From Aporrectodea caliginosa (Eukaryota; Annelida; Clitellata; Crassiclitellata; Lumbricidae), in assembly GCA_020284085.1 (NCBI GenBank), contig JACEVL010000154.1, forward strand, positions 1,366,143 through 1,430,142: 64,000 nucleotides of DNA. Reading direction: 5' to 3'. Below, piece by piece: positions 53,815-64,000 of the stretch. Numbering within the stretch: position 1 is the stretch's first letter; every line of letters begins with the position of its first letter. The position numbers were made by a program, and so were the translations under genes. The notes beneath the pieces are model-generated. The model did not search any database. It had not been told where the DNA came from and saw only the letters and a list, made by a program, of their open reading frames with translations.

Positions 53815-54485
53815 AGGCTTATTTAGCGCTAGTCAGCTGATCTGCGGTCAACCACTAGAGGGCTAAGTTAAGGCTAGATCTAATGCTTTTTGCTCTATGT
53901 CTTGTATGCTTCTGGTTTTCGAGTTCCTGTTGGCGGACTTTTTGTCGGTTTTATCTTTCATGATTAATGCAATTAAAAGTCACATTTAGGTTGAGGTTTG
54001 AAGTAAAAACTTTAAAGGGTTTGCCCTCGTGTAACCTAGGATCGGGTGACTGCGTTTATTAAGGAAAGTCGCACAGGAACGGCTGGTAAAACGAAGATTG
54101 TGTAAGCGCCATTTTGCCGCTAATCTGACAGTGACAGTCCAAGGGGTAGCCTTGAGAGATCTCAACGCTTGGGATTGAAATCAACACCGTGGTTGTTAGG
54201 AACCCCGTCCCTTCTGATAGCTCTAGTCTAATTGGGGAAGTATTTGTTTAGGAGTCTGCCTAACTAGTAGATGTCTTTAGTTTAATATCTTAGACTGCTT
54301 TGTTATAATTCTTTTAATACGCTCCAAACAGGCGTAAATTTGTTTCATTAATGCAAACAACAAGACATTGTACTGCAGATAATTCTTTTAATTTAAAACG
54401 ACTGTAATTCAAACAGCAATGTTAATTTCGACAAATACCTGTCTGTAAAGGAATATTCATTTTATGTTACAACGATAATTTGTAA
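53815..54485. other. No gene; possible leader of the following ORF
   Basis: No ORF. Contains a GCGCCATTTTGCCGC word (54110) and AT-rich 54280-54480 up to the ATG at 54486. Could be LTR/leader of a retroelement; edges not found. Confidence 0.4.
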
Positions 54486-55197
54486 ATGAATAAAGACAAA
54501 TTATTGGCTACGCCAGAGACTTGCCTGATGTCTGAGTTGGTAAGTGCAACAGGAGGTGAGGATGAGGTGAGTGGGTCCATTCCTCATGATGAGAGGACAC
54601 ATGGAGTAGAGCCCTCCCTGGAAGCGGATTCCAATATTTGGTTGCAAGCCCAAGTATTGCATTTACAGTCTCAGAATGCCACTCTAAAAATTGGCTTTAG
54701 AGGAAACCTTAAGGAAAGGTCATGAACGGGAGGATTCGAACCCAGGTCGTTCGGACCAAACGACAGTTCCCAATCCGGGAACCGCAGACAGAGAATGTCA
54801 GCCTTATACGCCCTCTGGTGAGGAAGAAATCGGCCCTGGTAAATTTAGGAGAACAGAAGAGATAAGGTACCAACACGAATACGAGCCTCCAGACGGGTTG
54901 GTCACCCGTCTGCCAGATCAGTTCACTCCCTCTAATCCGCTACGGCATGCAAACCCTGCTCATAGCCCGTTACATTACCCCGATCGGCCTGCAGGAGAGA
55001 TCCGCTCAGCTCTTGCTCTCCTGGAATTGGCAGGAACAGGAAAGGGGGAAACGCGACCTTTAGTCACCCCCAAGGGGGGTACCGAACAATTTGGCACCAG
55101 GAAGTGGGGCTGGGAACAATATGGTTCCACAATTGGAGCAAAAGGAGTTGATGCTAGCCACGGGAGAAGGGAACAATATATTAGAAAATCAAACTAG
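54486..55197 (+). pseudogene. Gag-like coiled-coil protein, one frameshift
   Basis: Begins MNKDKLLATPETCLMSELVS, and by 54650 a heptad-like LQAQVLHLQSQNATL. The natural continuation ALEETLRKGHERED is one base out of frame at an A5 run near 54689. It then runs to 55197 through a polar, proline-rich part (GLVTRLPDQFTPSNPLRHA, SALALLELAGTGKGE). The pattern (coil, then disordered polar region) fits a retroelement Gag start. Nothing enzymatic follows because a satellite begins at 55441. Confidence 0.4.
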
Positions 55198-55440
55198 AAT
55201 ACATTTAAAAGTAACTACCTTCATTCAAAATCCAACAGGCGACTGGCTGACATAAAAACACTATGTACAAAATAGGTATGCAGAATGTTAGTAGTTATTT
55301 AAATGACTGACTTAATAACTGCTGTTATCTAATTGATTATTTTTAAATGTTGTAGCAATCACCGTTCCGTCATTCAATTTTTTACTCATTGTCAAGTTTT
55401 GTTTATTCAAACGTTGGATGTACTTATATGCAAGACACTG
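55198..55440. other. Spacer before satellite, nothing seen
   Basis: AT-rich, no ORF. Confidence 0.5.
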
Positions 55441-56378
55441 AACGAACTATAACGCTTTAAACGATTAAGTGATGGAATCGAACTGTAACGCTTTAAACGA
55501 TTAAGTGTTGGAATCGAATTGTAACACTATAAACGATTAAGTGTTGGAATCGAACTGTAACGCCATAAACGATTAAGTGATGGAATCGAACTGTAACGCT
55601 ATAAACGAATAAGTGTTGGAATCGAACTGTAATGCTATAAACGATTAAGTGTTGGAATCGAACTATAACGCTATAAACGATTAAATGTTGGAATCGAACT
55701 GTAACACTATAAACGATTAAGTGTTGGAATCGAACTGTAACGCTATAAACGATTAAGTGATGGAATCGAACTGTAACGCTATAAACGATTAAGTGAAGGA
55801 ATCGAACTATAACGCTTTAAACCATGAAGTGATGGAATCGAACTATAACGCTTTAAGCGATTAAGTGATGGAATCGAACTGTAACGCTATAAACGATTAA
55901 GTGATGGAATCGAAATATAACGCTTTAAACAATTAAGTATTGGAATCGAACTGTAACGCTATAAACGATTAAGTGATGGAATCGAACTGTAACGCTATAA
56001 ACGATTAAGTGAAGGAATCGAACTATAATGCTTTAAACGATTAAGTGTTGGAATCGAACTGTAACGCTATAAACGATTAAATGTTGGAATCGAACTGTAA
56101 CACTATAAACGATTAAGTGTTGGAATCGAACTGTAACGCTATAAACGATTAAGTGAAGGTATCGAACTATAACGTTTTAAACGATTAAGTGATGGAATCG
56201 AACTGTAACGCTATAAACGATTTAGTGATGGAATCGAACTGTAACGCTATAAACGATTAAGTGAAGGTATCGAACTATAACGCTTTAAGCGATTAAGTGA
56301 TGGAATCGAACTATAACGCTTTAAGCGATTAAGTGATGGAATCGAACTGTAACGCTTTAAACGATTAAGTGATGGAAT
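55441..56378 (+). repeat. 36-bp satellite, about 26 copies
   Basis: Unit TGGAATCGAACTGTAACGCT plus ATAAACGATTAAGTGT, 36 bases, almost no length change. Variants occur at fixed positions (CTTTAAAC/CTATAAAC, GTGATGG/GTGTTGG/GTGAAGG, AACTATAAC/AACTGTAAC) and recur in blocks, showing multi-unit duplication. No coding frame. Confidence 0.95.
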
Positions 56379-58063
56379 AGTAAGTACGTCTTTTGTTTCA
56401 TCGTGGCATCACATCGCAAAATGAAAACAATGTCAACCACATTTATTCATATGTATAATGCACTTGTATGCAACTGCAAGACAACAACCATGTATGACAC
56501 CGCACTTGGCAATGCTAGTTATTTCTAGCAGCCTACATGTTTGTCAACTGTGTACTTTTAAAAATAAAATTTACCAAATGTTTCATTTTATGAGATTAGT
56601 ATTCACGTAAAACATGAGTAATTAACTTTCTACAACCATCATCTTCCCTTGAATGCCTTGGACATTTTGACTAAAACAGATCAATTGACTCGTTACTTAC
56701 GTGCAATTAATATTATAGATAATGGAATGCTATCAGCCTAGAATGTCGGGCAATTTTGAATATCTCTTCCCGGTTAAAAGTTATGCGTAGAAATCAGCTC
56801 TGGATGGTGAATTTACTTCTGTAGTTGCGGGCGGTAGAAAGTTAATGTCCTCTGCTGAGCATTCGTTATTACTGGTCTTTTCCGTCTGACAACTATTTTG
56901 TGTTAGGCAGAAATTGAAAGATTAGAACCAGGTTTTAGATGACATAAAGCCGATAGGTCTATTTATCCTATAGCATGTTTTTAGTTACTGATTACACTTG
57001 GAGCGATAGTGCCTAACTAATTGTATCTCTGACTTGACGCATAGCCTTTGAATAAGCTGGCGCCTAACTTTTGTATATTTAGTAGCAATTTCGGTGTCTA
57101 GCTTACAATTAATTGTCTTTCAATTAGCAAATGGAAACGTTACAGCCTAAATTGTAGTCAAGAAAGGGAACTTTTAGAATCCTTGTCATCCAGGGGCGAG
57201 AATTCTTTTGAGTTGCAATTCGCAAAAATGTGTTGAAATCTAGCGCTCAAACGAACTTTGCGATGTTCCACTGATGTAGACTCTAAGTAGTGATACCATT
57301 TATCGTCTCGTTTCATTCAGTTGTTCGTCTGGAAACTCAATTAATACCTCTTTGATAAATATCAGCGCCGTCAACTAAATAGAATAGTGTAAAGCACTGG
57401 GGCAGGACTTTAAAGCCAGATTTCTAAAGCCATAGTTGAGTCGCTCAATGAATTGAGAATACCGCAACTAGATTAATCATTGAACAGTGAAACTCCCATT
57501 ACATAAATTAATTTCTTCAAGAAAATGCTACTCCTCAGAGTGCAAGCTGCTACAAACAGTCCTCCCTTACAACTCTAGTGTAGACTTAGATTGGATTGCA
57601 AGGTAAGAGATTGCTGTGGGCACTTTATACTTTCACGTCTGTTGTTTACTGTCGTAAGACGCAACTTTTTAGATTTATCAGATAGCCGTTTTTCATAAAT
57701 CAAAACTCATTTAATTAACTAGCGAACTCCCGCAGACACGCAGAGCCGAACCTATGAATTTCCATCGAGGACTGATAGTAGACAATGTTCGTAATTCCCG
57801 GACTACAACAAAGAAGAGCGGACGACAGATTCGGGCATACCCGCCTCTGTCACCGTTTCTGCTGACGACGACTTTCTTCTCAACTGGTCACAAGGCCTAA
57901 CAGGATCGTGTAACGTTGATAACATAAGATTTTAATATCAAACTTAAATCAAGAGTTCACCTATCACGATTTTGGAGCACTGATAGATTCTGTTTATCTG
58001 GTAGGAAAGTAGCAATGCAAAGCATATTAGATTGTTTGTACTGAATTGATTGTTTGTAGCAAA
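56379..58063. other. No gene seen
   Basis: About 1.7 kb without ORFs over 60 codons or recognisable repeats. Confidence 0.5.
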
Positions 58064-59107
58064 CGACAACGATTAGAAAGCCAAAAACCGATTAGAAAGC
58101 CACCGACAGCAAAAAGAAAGCAAGACATCGATTAGAAAGCTACATACAGCGACTAGAAAGCACGAAAACAATAAATTAGAAAGCCAAAAAATTATCAGAA
58201 AGCCACCGACAGCGAATATAAAGCTACAAAAACGATTAGAAAGCCGCAAAACGTTTAGAAGGCCAAAAAACGATTAGAAAGCATGAAAAACAATAACAAA
58301 GCGTGTAAAGCGATTAGAAAGCACGAAAAACTATTAGACAGTCACAGAAACGATTAGAAAGATATACAAAACTAATTAGAAAGCCGCAAAAGCCGATAAG
58401 ATTAAAACGATAACAAAGCCACAAAAGCGATTAGAAAAAACGATTACAAAGCCATAAAACGATTATAACCAAAAAAACTATTAAATAGCCATAAAATGGT
58501 TAGCAAGCCACAAAAACGATTAGAAAACCACAAAGACTATTACAAAAACAGAAAAACGATTAGAAAGAAAAAATGATAAAGAAGCCACAAAAACGATTGG
58601 GCAGCCAAACACCGATTAGAGGTCGTCAAAAGAGATTAGGAAGCTAGCCAACAAAGCGATTATAAAGCCATCAAAGGATTAAGAAGCCTCAAAACGATTA
58701 CAAAGCCACAAAGCTATTAGGAGGCCACTAAAACAACTAAAAGCTCAGAAAACGATTTTAAAGCCATAAAAACGATTAGAAGGAACCAGAAACGATTAGA
58801 AAGCCAAGAAACCAGTAAGACAGTCATAAAAACGATTAGTAAAACTCACCAAACGATTATTGTGCTACAAAAGCGATTGCAAATCCACAAAAACTTTTAG
58901 AAAGCCTCAAGAACCGGTTAGAAAGGCATAAAAACGATTGCAAAGCCACAAAAGCGATTAGAAAAGCTATAAAACCGATTAGAAAACCGCAGAAACGATG
59001 AGATGGCCACAAAAACCATTAGAAGGCCACTAAAACGATTAGAAGTCACAAAAACGATTACAAAGCCATGAAAACGTTTAAAAAGACATGAAAACGAATC
59101 GTAAGCC
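58064..59107 (+). repeat. Degenerate satellite of about 20 bp
   Basis: Around 45-50 loose copies of AACGATTAGAAAGCCACAAA with frequent indels and changes (CGATTAC, CAAAGCC, AGAAGGCC). Much older or less constrained than the 36-bp satellite. Confidence 0.85.
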
Positions 59108-59186
59108 CCCATTTAATAGCCTTGTTTCTTTCAACAGGTAGCCATTATCAGGACCAGAAACAAAGGATATACAATTAGCCGATTTC

Positions 59187-59733
59187 CAGTGATGGGCACT
59201 AACTAATAATTTTAGTAAAACTATAACTATTTTTCAACTAAAGAAAGAAGGTTTAACTAAAAGTTGGCAACTGATTTTGTAAATAGGCCTAAGTTAACTA
59301 AACTAAATATATTTAGTTTAACTTTTTCCAACTTTTTAACAAACTTTTTCACAAACATTTTTACAATGACAGATTTAAGTGGACTGTAATAATGCAGAAC
59401 GTCAATGACAATTTCACTTTCAAACTATGTAGTGTGTACTGTTCTACAAGAAAATCAAGAAGAAAGTTGCTAATCGTGCAATGCAATGCAGTTCACTTGA
59501 CTTGAGTAATAAAACCAGTCATTGCGGAAGATAGTTGATGATTTTGTTACTTAAACTTTCTAGCTAATAACTAAAACTTATTAGCTAAACTTTTTAGTTA
59601 ATAACTACAAAATATTAGTTAAACTTGGTTTTTAGCTAAACTATTTTATTTTAATTAAACTCCTTTCTTAACTAAAAAATTGTTAGTTAAACTAAAAGTT
59701 TGCAACTTTTTAGTTAACTTTTGCCTATCACTG
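59187..59733. mobile_element. hAT-type MITE, 547 bp
   Basis: Ends CAGTGATGGGCA and the complement of TGCCTATCACTG, typical of hAT. Flanked by 8-bp CCGATTTC and CCAATTTC (one mismatch), while the empty site in copy 2 (63463) reads CCAATTTC once. The inside is packed with TTAGTTAAACT / AGTTTAACTAA words in both orientations. Confidence 0.85.
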
Positions 59734-59839
59734 CCAATTTCAACAATAATTATTGGTTGAGATCTTGCCATTTTTCTCGGATTTTTGCTAGATTTCATCT
59801 TTCTTACCTTAAAATGAGCTTGAATGTAATTGTAAAACG

Positions 59840-59985
59840 CTTAACTGGCTTGCGGGACCTTCGGCCCCTTTTGGGTCTCCTGGGTAAACCGACAATAATT
59901 GTATAAACATGATGAAATTGGAACCTGTATTAAGTTGGTTACCGAATAAAAAAAACGTTATGTTATGTTATGTTATGTTATGTAA
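59840..59985 (+). repeat. LINE 3' tail with (TTATG)n
   Basis: GGCTTGCGGGACCTTCGGCC, CCTTTTGGGTCTCCTGGGTA, then GGTTACCGAATAAAAAAAAC and GTTATGTTATGTTATG. Only the last codons and 3' tail of a LINE. Confidence 0.55.
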
Positions 59986-60512
59986 TTGTAATTGTAATTA
60001 CGACGATTTATCGTTGTTGGTAGCAAGCTACTTCAAAAACGCTTAACAAAACTGTCTACTGTCAGCGCAAATGTTAGTGTTCATGATTAAGTGATAAGTG
60101 CATTTTAAACTATTTTTTGAAAATGGATAAACTTTTGGCTTCCTGAATGGAATGACCAAGAATTTAGTTTATATGTTTTTCCAAGATGTAGCGAGTCAAG
60201 CAGAACAAAGATGTTCATCCAAATCGGTCTCTTCTTTCTTTTTGTGTGATAGAAATAGTAGATTGAGAATGGACCCAAGTTCCAACTCCGGAAACTGAGT
60301 GCCTATAGTCCTGTAAATTTAAGAGGTTTAATAGACTATGATCTGGAATGATCTTCCTTCCTCACCGAGGGCTAAGCTAACGATTGGTTTTTCCTCATCG
60401 GTCTCTCATTCTGTGCTTAGAGTTCCTCTTAATAAACGTTTCGATGCGATACGGTAGTGAACGTTTAACCCTATCAGTAAACCGCGAAGGCATAGGCTAC
60501 AAAAGCATACAC

Positions 60513-60773
60513 ATAACAATCAATCATCTATGGACTTGCGAGTGCATCATTATTTTAGTGTTCAGTGTATAATTGAGCATTAGTGTAGCGCTTTTTGGAA
60601 ACACCATAAAGTCGCCTTTGAATGAGAGAAAGATTATAATTATGTTCGACCGCTGAAGCCCTCTGACAGCCACACAATTACCCACTCGTTATATACAAAG
60701 GTCTACGCGAACAAAGGACCCGCATTCTGCATACTTTTCAATGTTTTTAGTGAGGAAGACCCGTAATCACTAT
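60513..60773 (+). repeat. Third copy of a dispersed repeat also in duplications A and B
   Basis: ATTGAGCATTAGTGTAGCGC, GAGAGAAAGATTATAATTAT, CGACCGCTGAAGCCCTCTGA and GGTCTACGCGAACAAAGGAC match 22840-23000 (plus) and 42660-42860 (minus). Confidence 0.75.
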
Positions 60774-61000
60774 CAGTGGCGTACCAAAGGGGGGCAAAGG
60801 AGGCGAGTCGCCCCGGGCGGCACTTGTGCAGGGGCGGCAAAAAGGGTTGAGGAAAAATTAAAAAAAGGAGAAATGTCGGATAAAAATGAAAAGTAGGAGA
60901 GAAAGGTAGAAAAGAAGGAGGAAAGAAAGAAACCGTCACTTTGGTCAAGTCGGCTTGGCTTCCGATGCCGCCCCTAAGCCTCCGTTAGAGGCGGCTCAAC
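60774..61000 (+). mobile_element. Left end of a hAT-like element, right end missing
   Basis: Begins CAGTGGCGTACCAAAGGGGG, a common hAT-type tip, with inner GGCGAGTCGCCCCGGGCGGC and a near-complement GATGCCGCCCCTAAGCC at 60965. No matching outer end, so truncated. Confidence 0.45.
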
Positions 61001-61389
61001 TCTGACAGGTCTACGATAAACTCTAACATAATAATTGTAGAAAAGGAAGCAGTTTCTTTGTAATGTTTACTAAATATGAGCATATTATATTATTATTATT
61101 CATAATAATCCAGTAAATAAAATGCATCGCCTAATATGATTTTTGTTGTTATTAAAAGTGAAACTTCTATTGCGCCCAGTAGGCCTATGCCGTGTTTGCA
61201 CCGTCACTTAACAGCGGAATAACGGTTATTAATAATCTTTGAAGAATGCAGCCTGTTAACTGTTATAACTGTTATAACTGTTATATAACGGACACAATCA
61301 TTACTGTACGCTGGCAACGCTGCTTTCACGAAATTAGGCCTATGACATAAGTAAATTTGTAAAAATCTTAAATAGTATTAGTTTTCGTT

Positions 61390-61512
61390 AGAGCCGTGCG
61401 CCGGCCGCGCCGCCGCCGCCGACACTTCTTGGGCGCCGCCGCCGCCGATTTTTGGTGATCGGCGCGCCGACGCCGCCGCCGCCGACAATTCCTCGGCGCG
61501 CCGCCGATGTTA
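61390..61512. repeat. CG-dense GCC/CGG block 1
   Basis: GCCGCCGCCGCCGACA repeated with GGCGCGCCG words in an otherwise AT-rich area. Partner block at 63083-63190. Confidence 0.7.
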
Positions 61513-62079
<567 letters not shown>

Positions 62080-62379
62080 GATTTAGGCAAAAAATCAAAA
62101 GTACAGCAGAGCATCCACTCAAAAAACGCACCCACAGTTAATGAGTCATAAATTGTGATAAATTGGATATAATAATTAGAAATAGTATCGCGATGGCCTA
62201 GTCCACTAAACGTTTTGTATAGAAAAACAGATGGCGCCAGAACTCCCTAATCTATCAGTACTGTATAAAATAATTATATCTCACTCTTCCTGCTACATTG
62301 TCTAATGCGGAAAGAAGTTTAGCAGATTGAAAATAATTAAAATTACTTGTGATAAACCATGGGAGCGGATTTAGGGTTA

Positions 62380-62815
<436 letters not shown>

Positions 62816-63082
62816 CTGCTAATTGTATGCTGGTCAGCAATACGTTTACTAAAGGCTTATGGCGTTCTTGGAAAGTGAACGTTTTTTCTAGTTTTTATAT
62901 TACTTTTAATAAATATCAAACTAAAACACGACTAAAACTAAATCCTAACTACGAGTGACAGCTGATTCCTATCAACACTGGAATAATAAAGCTTGAACTG
63001 CAACTATTGCAGTGTGTAAATTCAAAATATTTCAAAAGTTCGGACGCCCATTTGGCCCCTCATAAAATTCATGGATTCGTCA

Positions 63083-63190
63083 CTGGCGCCGACCACGCCG
63101 CGCCGCGCCGCCGCCGCCAATTTTTTGGGGTCGGCGGCGCGCCGCCGCCGCCGACCAAATATGACCGGCGCGCCGCCGCCGACACTATGA
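63083..63190. repeat. CG-dense GCC/CGG block 2
   Basis: GGCGCCGACCACGCCGCGCC, GGGTCGGCGGCGCGCCGCCG and similar, with internal inverted symmetry. Shares GCCGCCGCCGAC and an AGAGC / GCTCT edge with block 1 in the opposite orientation. Confidence 0.7.
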
Positions 63191-63249
63191 TGTCGGGGCA
63201 TAGCTCTAGTTTTGGTAAATATAAATTGGTGTTTGCTTTAATTCATTTA

Positions 63250-63409
63250 CATGTGATATGAAACAAGGATACCAAATGCAAGACGATCAAAAGTTATTTT
63301 AAGGACAAAAAGGTAAATTTTAGAGAAAAATCATGGTCTGAAATTTGCCTTTTTGTCCTTAAAATAACTTTTGATCGTCTTACATTTGGTATGCTTGTTT
63401 CTTGTCACA
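63250..63409. mobile_element. Hairpin MITE, about 155 bp
   Basis: GAAACAAGGATACCAAATGC and AAGTTATTTTAAGGACAAAA are complemented at 63342-63405 around a 30-base loop. Arms of about 62 bases, over 90 percent paired. It sits at the start of dispersed repeat copy 2. Confidence 0.75.
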
Positions 63410-63725
63410 GGTAGTCCTTATCAAGACGAGAAATGCAAGAAAGAATTAACCAATTTCAACAATTATTGGCTGAGATCTGATCATTATTCTTCGATTTCTG
63501 TTAGATTTAGTTTCTTATGACCTTGAAATGACATTGAATGACCCTGAATTTAGTATCTATATTTTATAGAAATATAGCTCTCATCGAGACAAACTCACCG
63601 TAAAAAGTTAATCCAAATTGGACTCCTCGTTAATTTTTTGTGATAAAAAGCGTAAATCGACAATCGACCCAAGTTCCAAGACCCAAGCAAGTGCGCCTCC
63701 AGTCCTGGGAGTTTAAGTAGGGTAT
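63395..63725 (+). repeat. Dispersed repeat, copy 2
   Basis: Uninterrupted version of 59108-60340; provides the empty site for its hAT MITE. Confidence 0.65.
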
Positions 63726-64000
63726 GTTCGGGGGCTTTGAGGGACCTCAGGATAACATTTTAAAATTCTGTAAAAAATATTTCTAGACAATATATGAATA
63801 GAATAATGGGAAAAAATAGGGAACGGTTGATTTCTGCAATGTATCATTTTTCTGGACACCCCTAATATGCTCATACTTCGGACTCATAATCGTGGCTCTG
63901 GCTGAGGTAACCTATTTTTTGGACTAATTTGAAGCTTTATCAAGTAAACTCCTGAAACGTCTGTAGGCAGCGAATGTCAGTAGGCAAGAATGCTGGAGAC
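63726..64000 (+). other. Window end; diverged repeat also near 650-790
   Basis: GGCTCTGGCTGAGG, TGAAACGTCTGTAGGCAGCG and AGTCAGTAGGCAAGAA-type words match the 650-790 segment loosely. No gene. Confidence 0.4.

Larger units (their letters stand above)
59108..60340 (+). repeat. Dispersed repeat, copy 1 (with insertions)
   Basis: Matches 63395-63725 in three blocks: around CAGGTAGCCATTATCAGGAC, around CCAATTTCAACAATA...ATTATTGG and around ACCCAAGTTCCAA...AGTCCTG. Interrupted by a hAT MITE (59187-59733) and a LINE tail (59840-59985). Confidence 0.65.

Noticed and set aside
54715..54760. tRNA-like B box on minus strand (GGGTTCGAATCC) inside the gag-like ORF
   Set aside because: No A box or pairing stems at the right distance, and it lies inside an open frame; probably chance.
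55441..56378. CRISPR-like array (regular 36-bp period)
   Set aside because: No spacers: the whole 36 bases repeat head to tail, and the context is an animal genome. It is a satellite.

Overview
The window reads as repeat-rich intergenic and accessory DNA from an animal nuclear genome, most likely a marine invertebrate. The only host-type coding exons are intron-split fucolectin/F5-8C-like (FTP) and PAN/apple-type lectin exons. Everything else that codes is mobile-element derived: Polinton, Ty3 LTR, LINEs, several DNA transposons and MITEs, tRNA-derived SINEs, satellites and long microsatellites. The word TAGGCCTA recurs in unrelated places. I cannot name the species.

Layout. (1) 1-9600: a lectin locus with an FTP N-half exon, an FTP C-half exon and a PAN terminal exon on +, a decayed second PAN exon, and a frameshifted FTP exon on -. 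(2) 12.7-23.05 kb: copy A of an inverted segmental duplication whose other copy (B) is at 42.5-46.3 kb. Copy A holds a DNA transposon with GGGT termini and TA target duplications. Its decayed transposase is split by a MITE and by a 5.1-kb foldback element, a near-perfect giant palindrome. (3) 23.27-38.1 kb: a second, direct copy of the lectin locus. A right-truncated Polinton (about 3.9 kb) sits where the first lectin exon should be, and a young Ty3-type LTR element plus a LINE fragment sit near the end. (4) 39.5-42 kb: a Harbinger-like element, a hAT MITE and microsatellites. (5) 42.5-46.3 kb: copy B, which is empty for the foldback but carries two LINE insertions of its own. (6) 46.3-55.2 kb: gag-like fragments, a (TA)n array loaded with insertions (a second GGGT transposon and a solo LTR), and a 2.75-kb element with 110-120 bp terminal inverted repeats around an otherwise nearly intact gene of an uncharacterised, RNase H-like family. 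(7) 55.4-64 kb: a 36-bp satellite, a degenerate 20-bp satellite, hAT-type MITEs, SINEs, CG-rich blocks and simple repeats.

How parts relate. The Polinton fragment keeps integrase, a zinc-ribbon/PLA2-like protein, the packaging ATPase and a penton-like minor capsid protein, but lacks polymerase B, protease and major capsid genes. Its integrase has no in-frame ATG before the catalytic core and joins the upstream ORF at an A7 slippery heptamer. The Ty3 element keeps gag, protease and an integrase-zinc-finger remnant in one long frame with the reverse transcriptase missing. The paired duplications give natural filled/empty sites for the foldback, the Polinton, two LINEs and two MITEs. Coordinates of repeat edges were read by eye and may be off by a few bases; no database search was possible.
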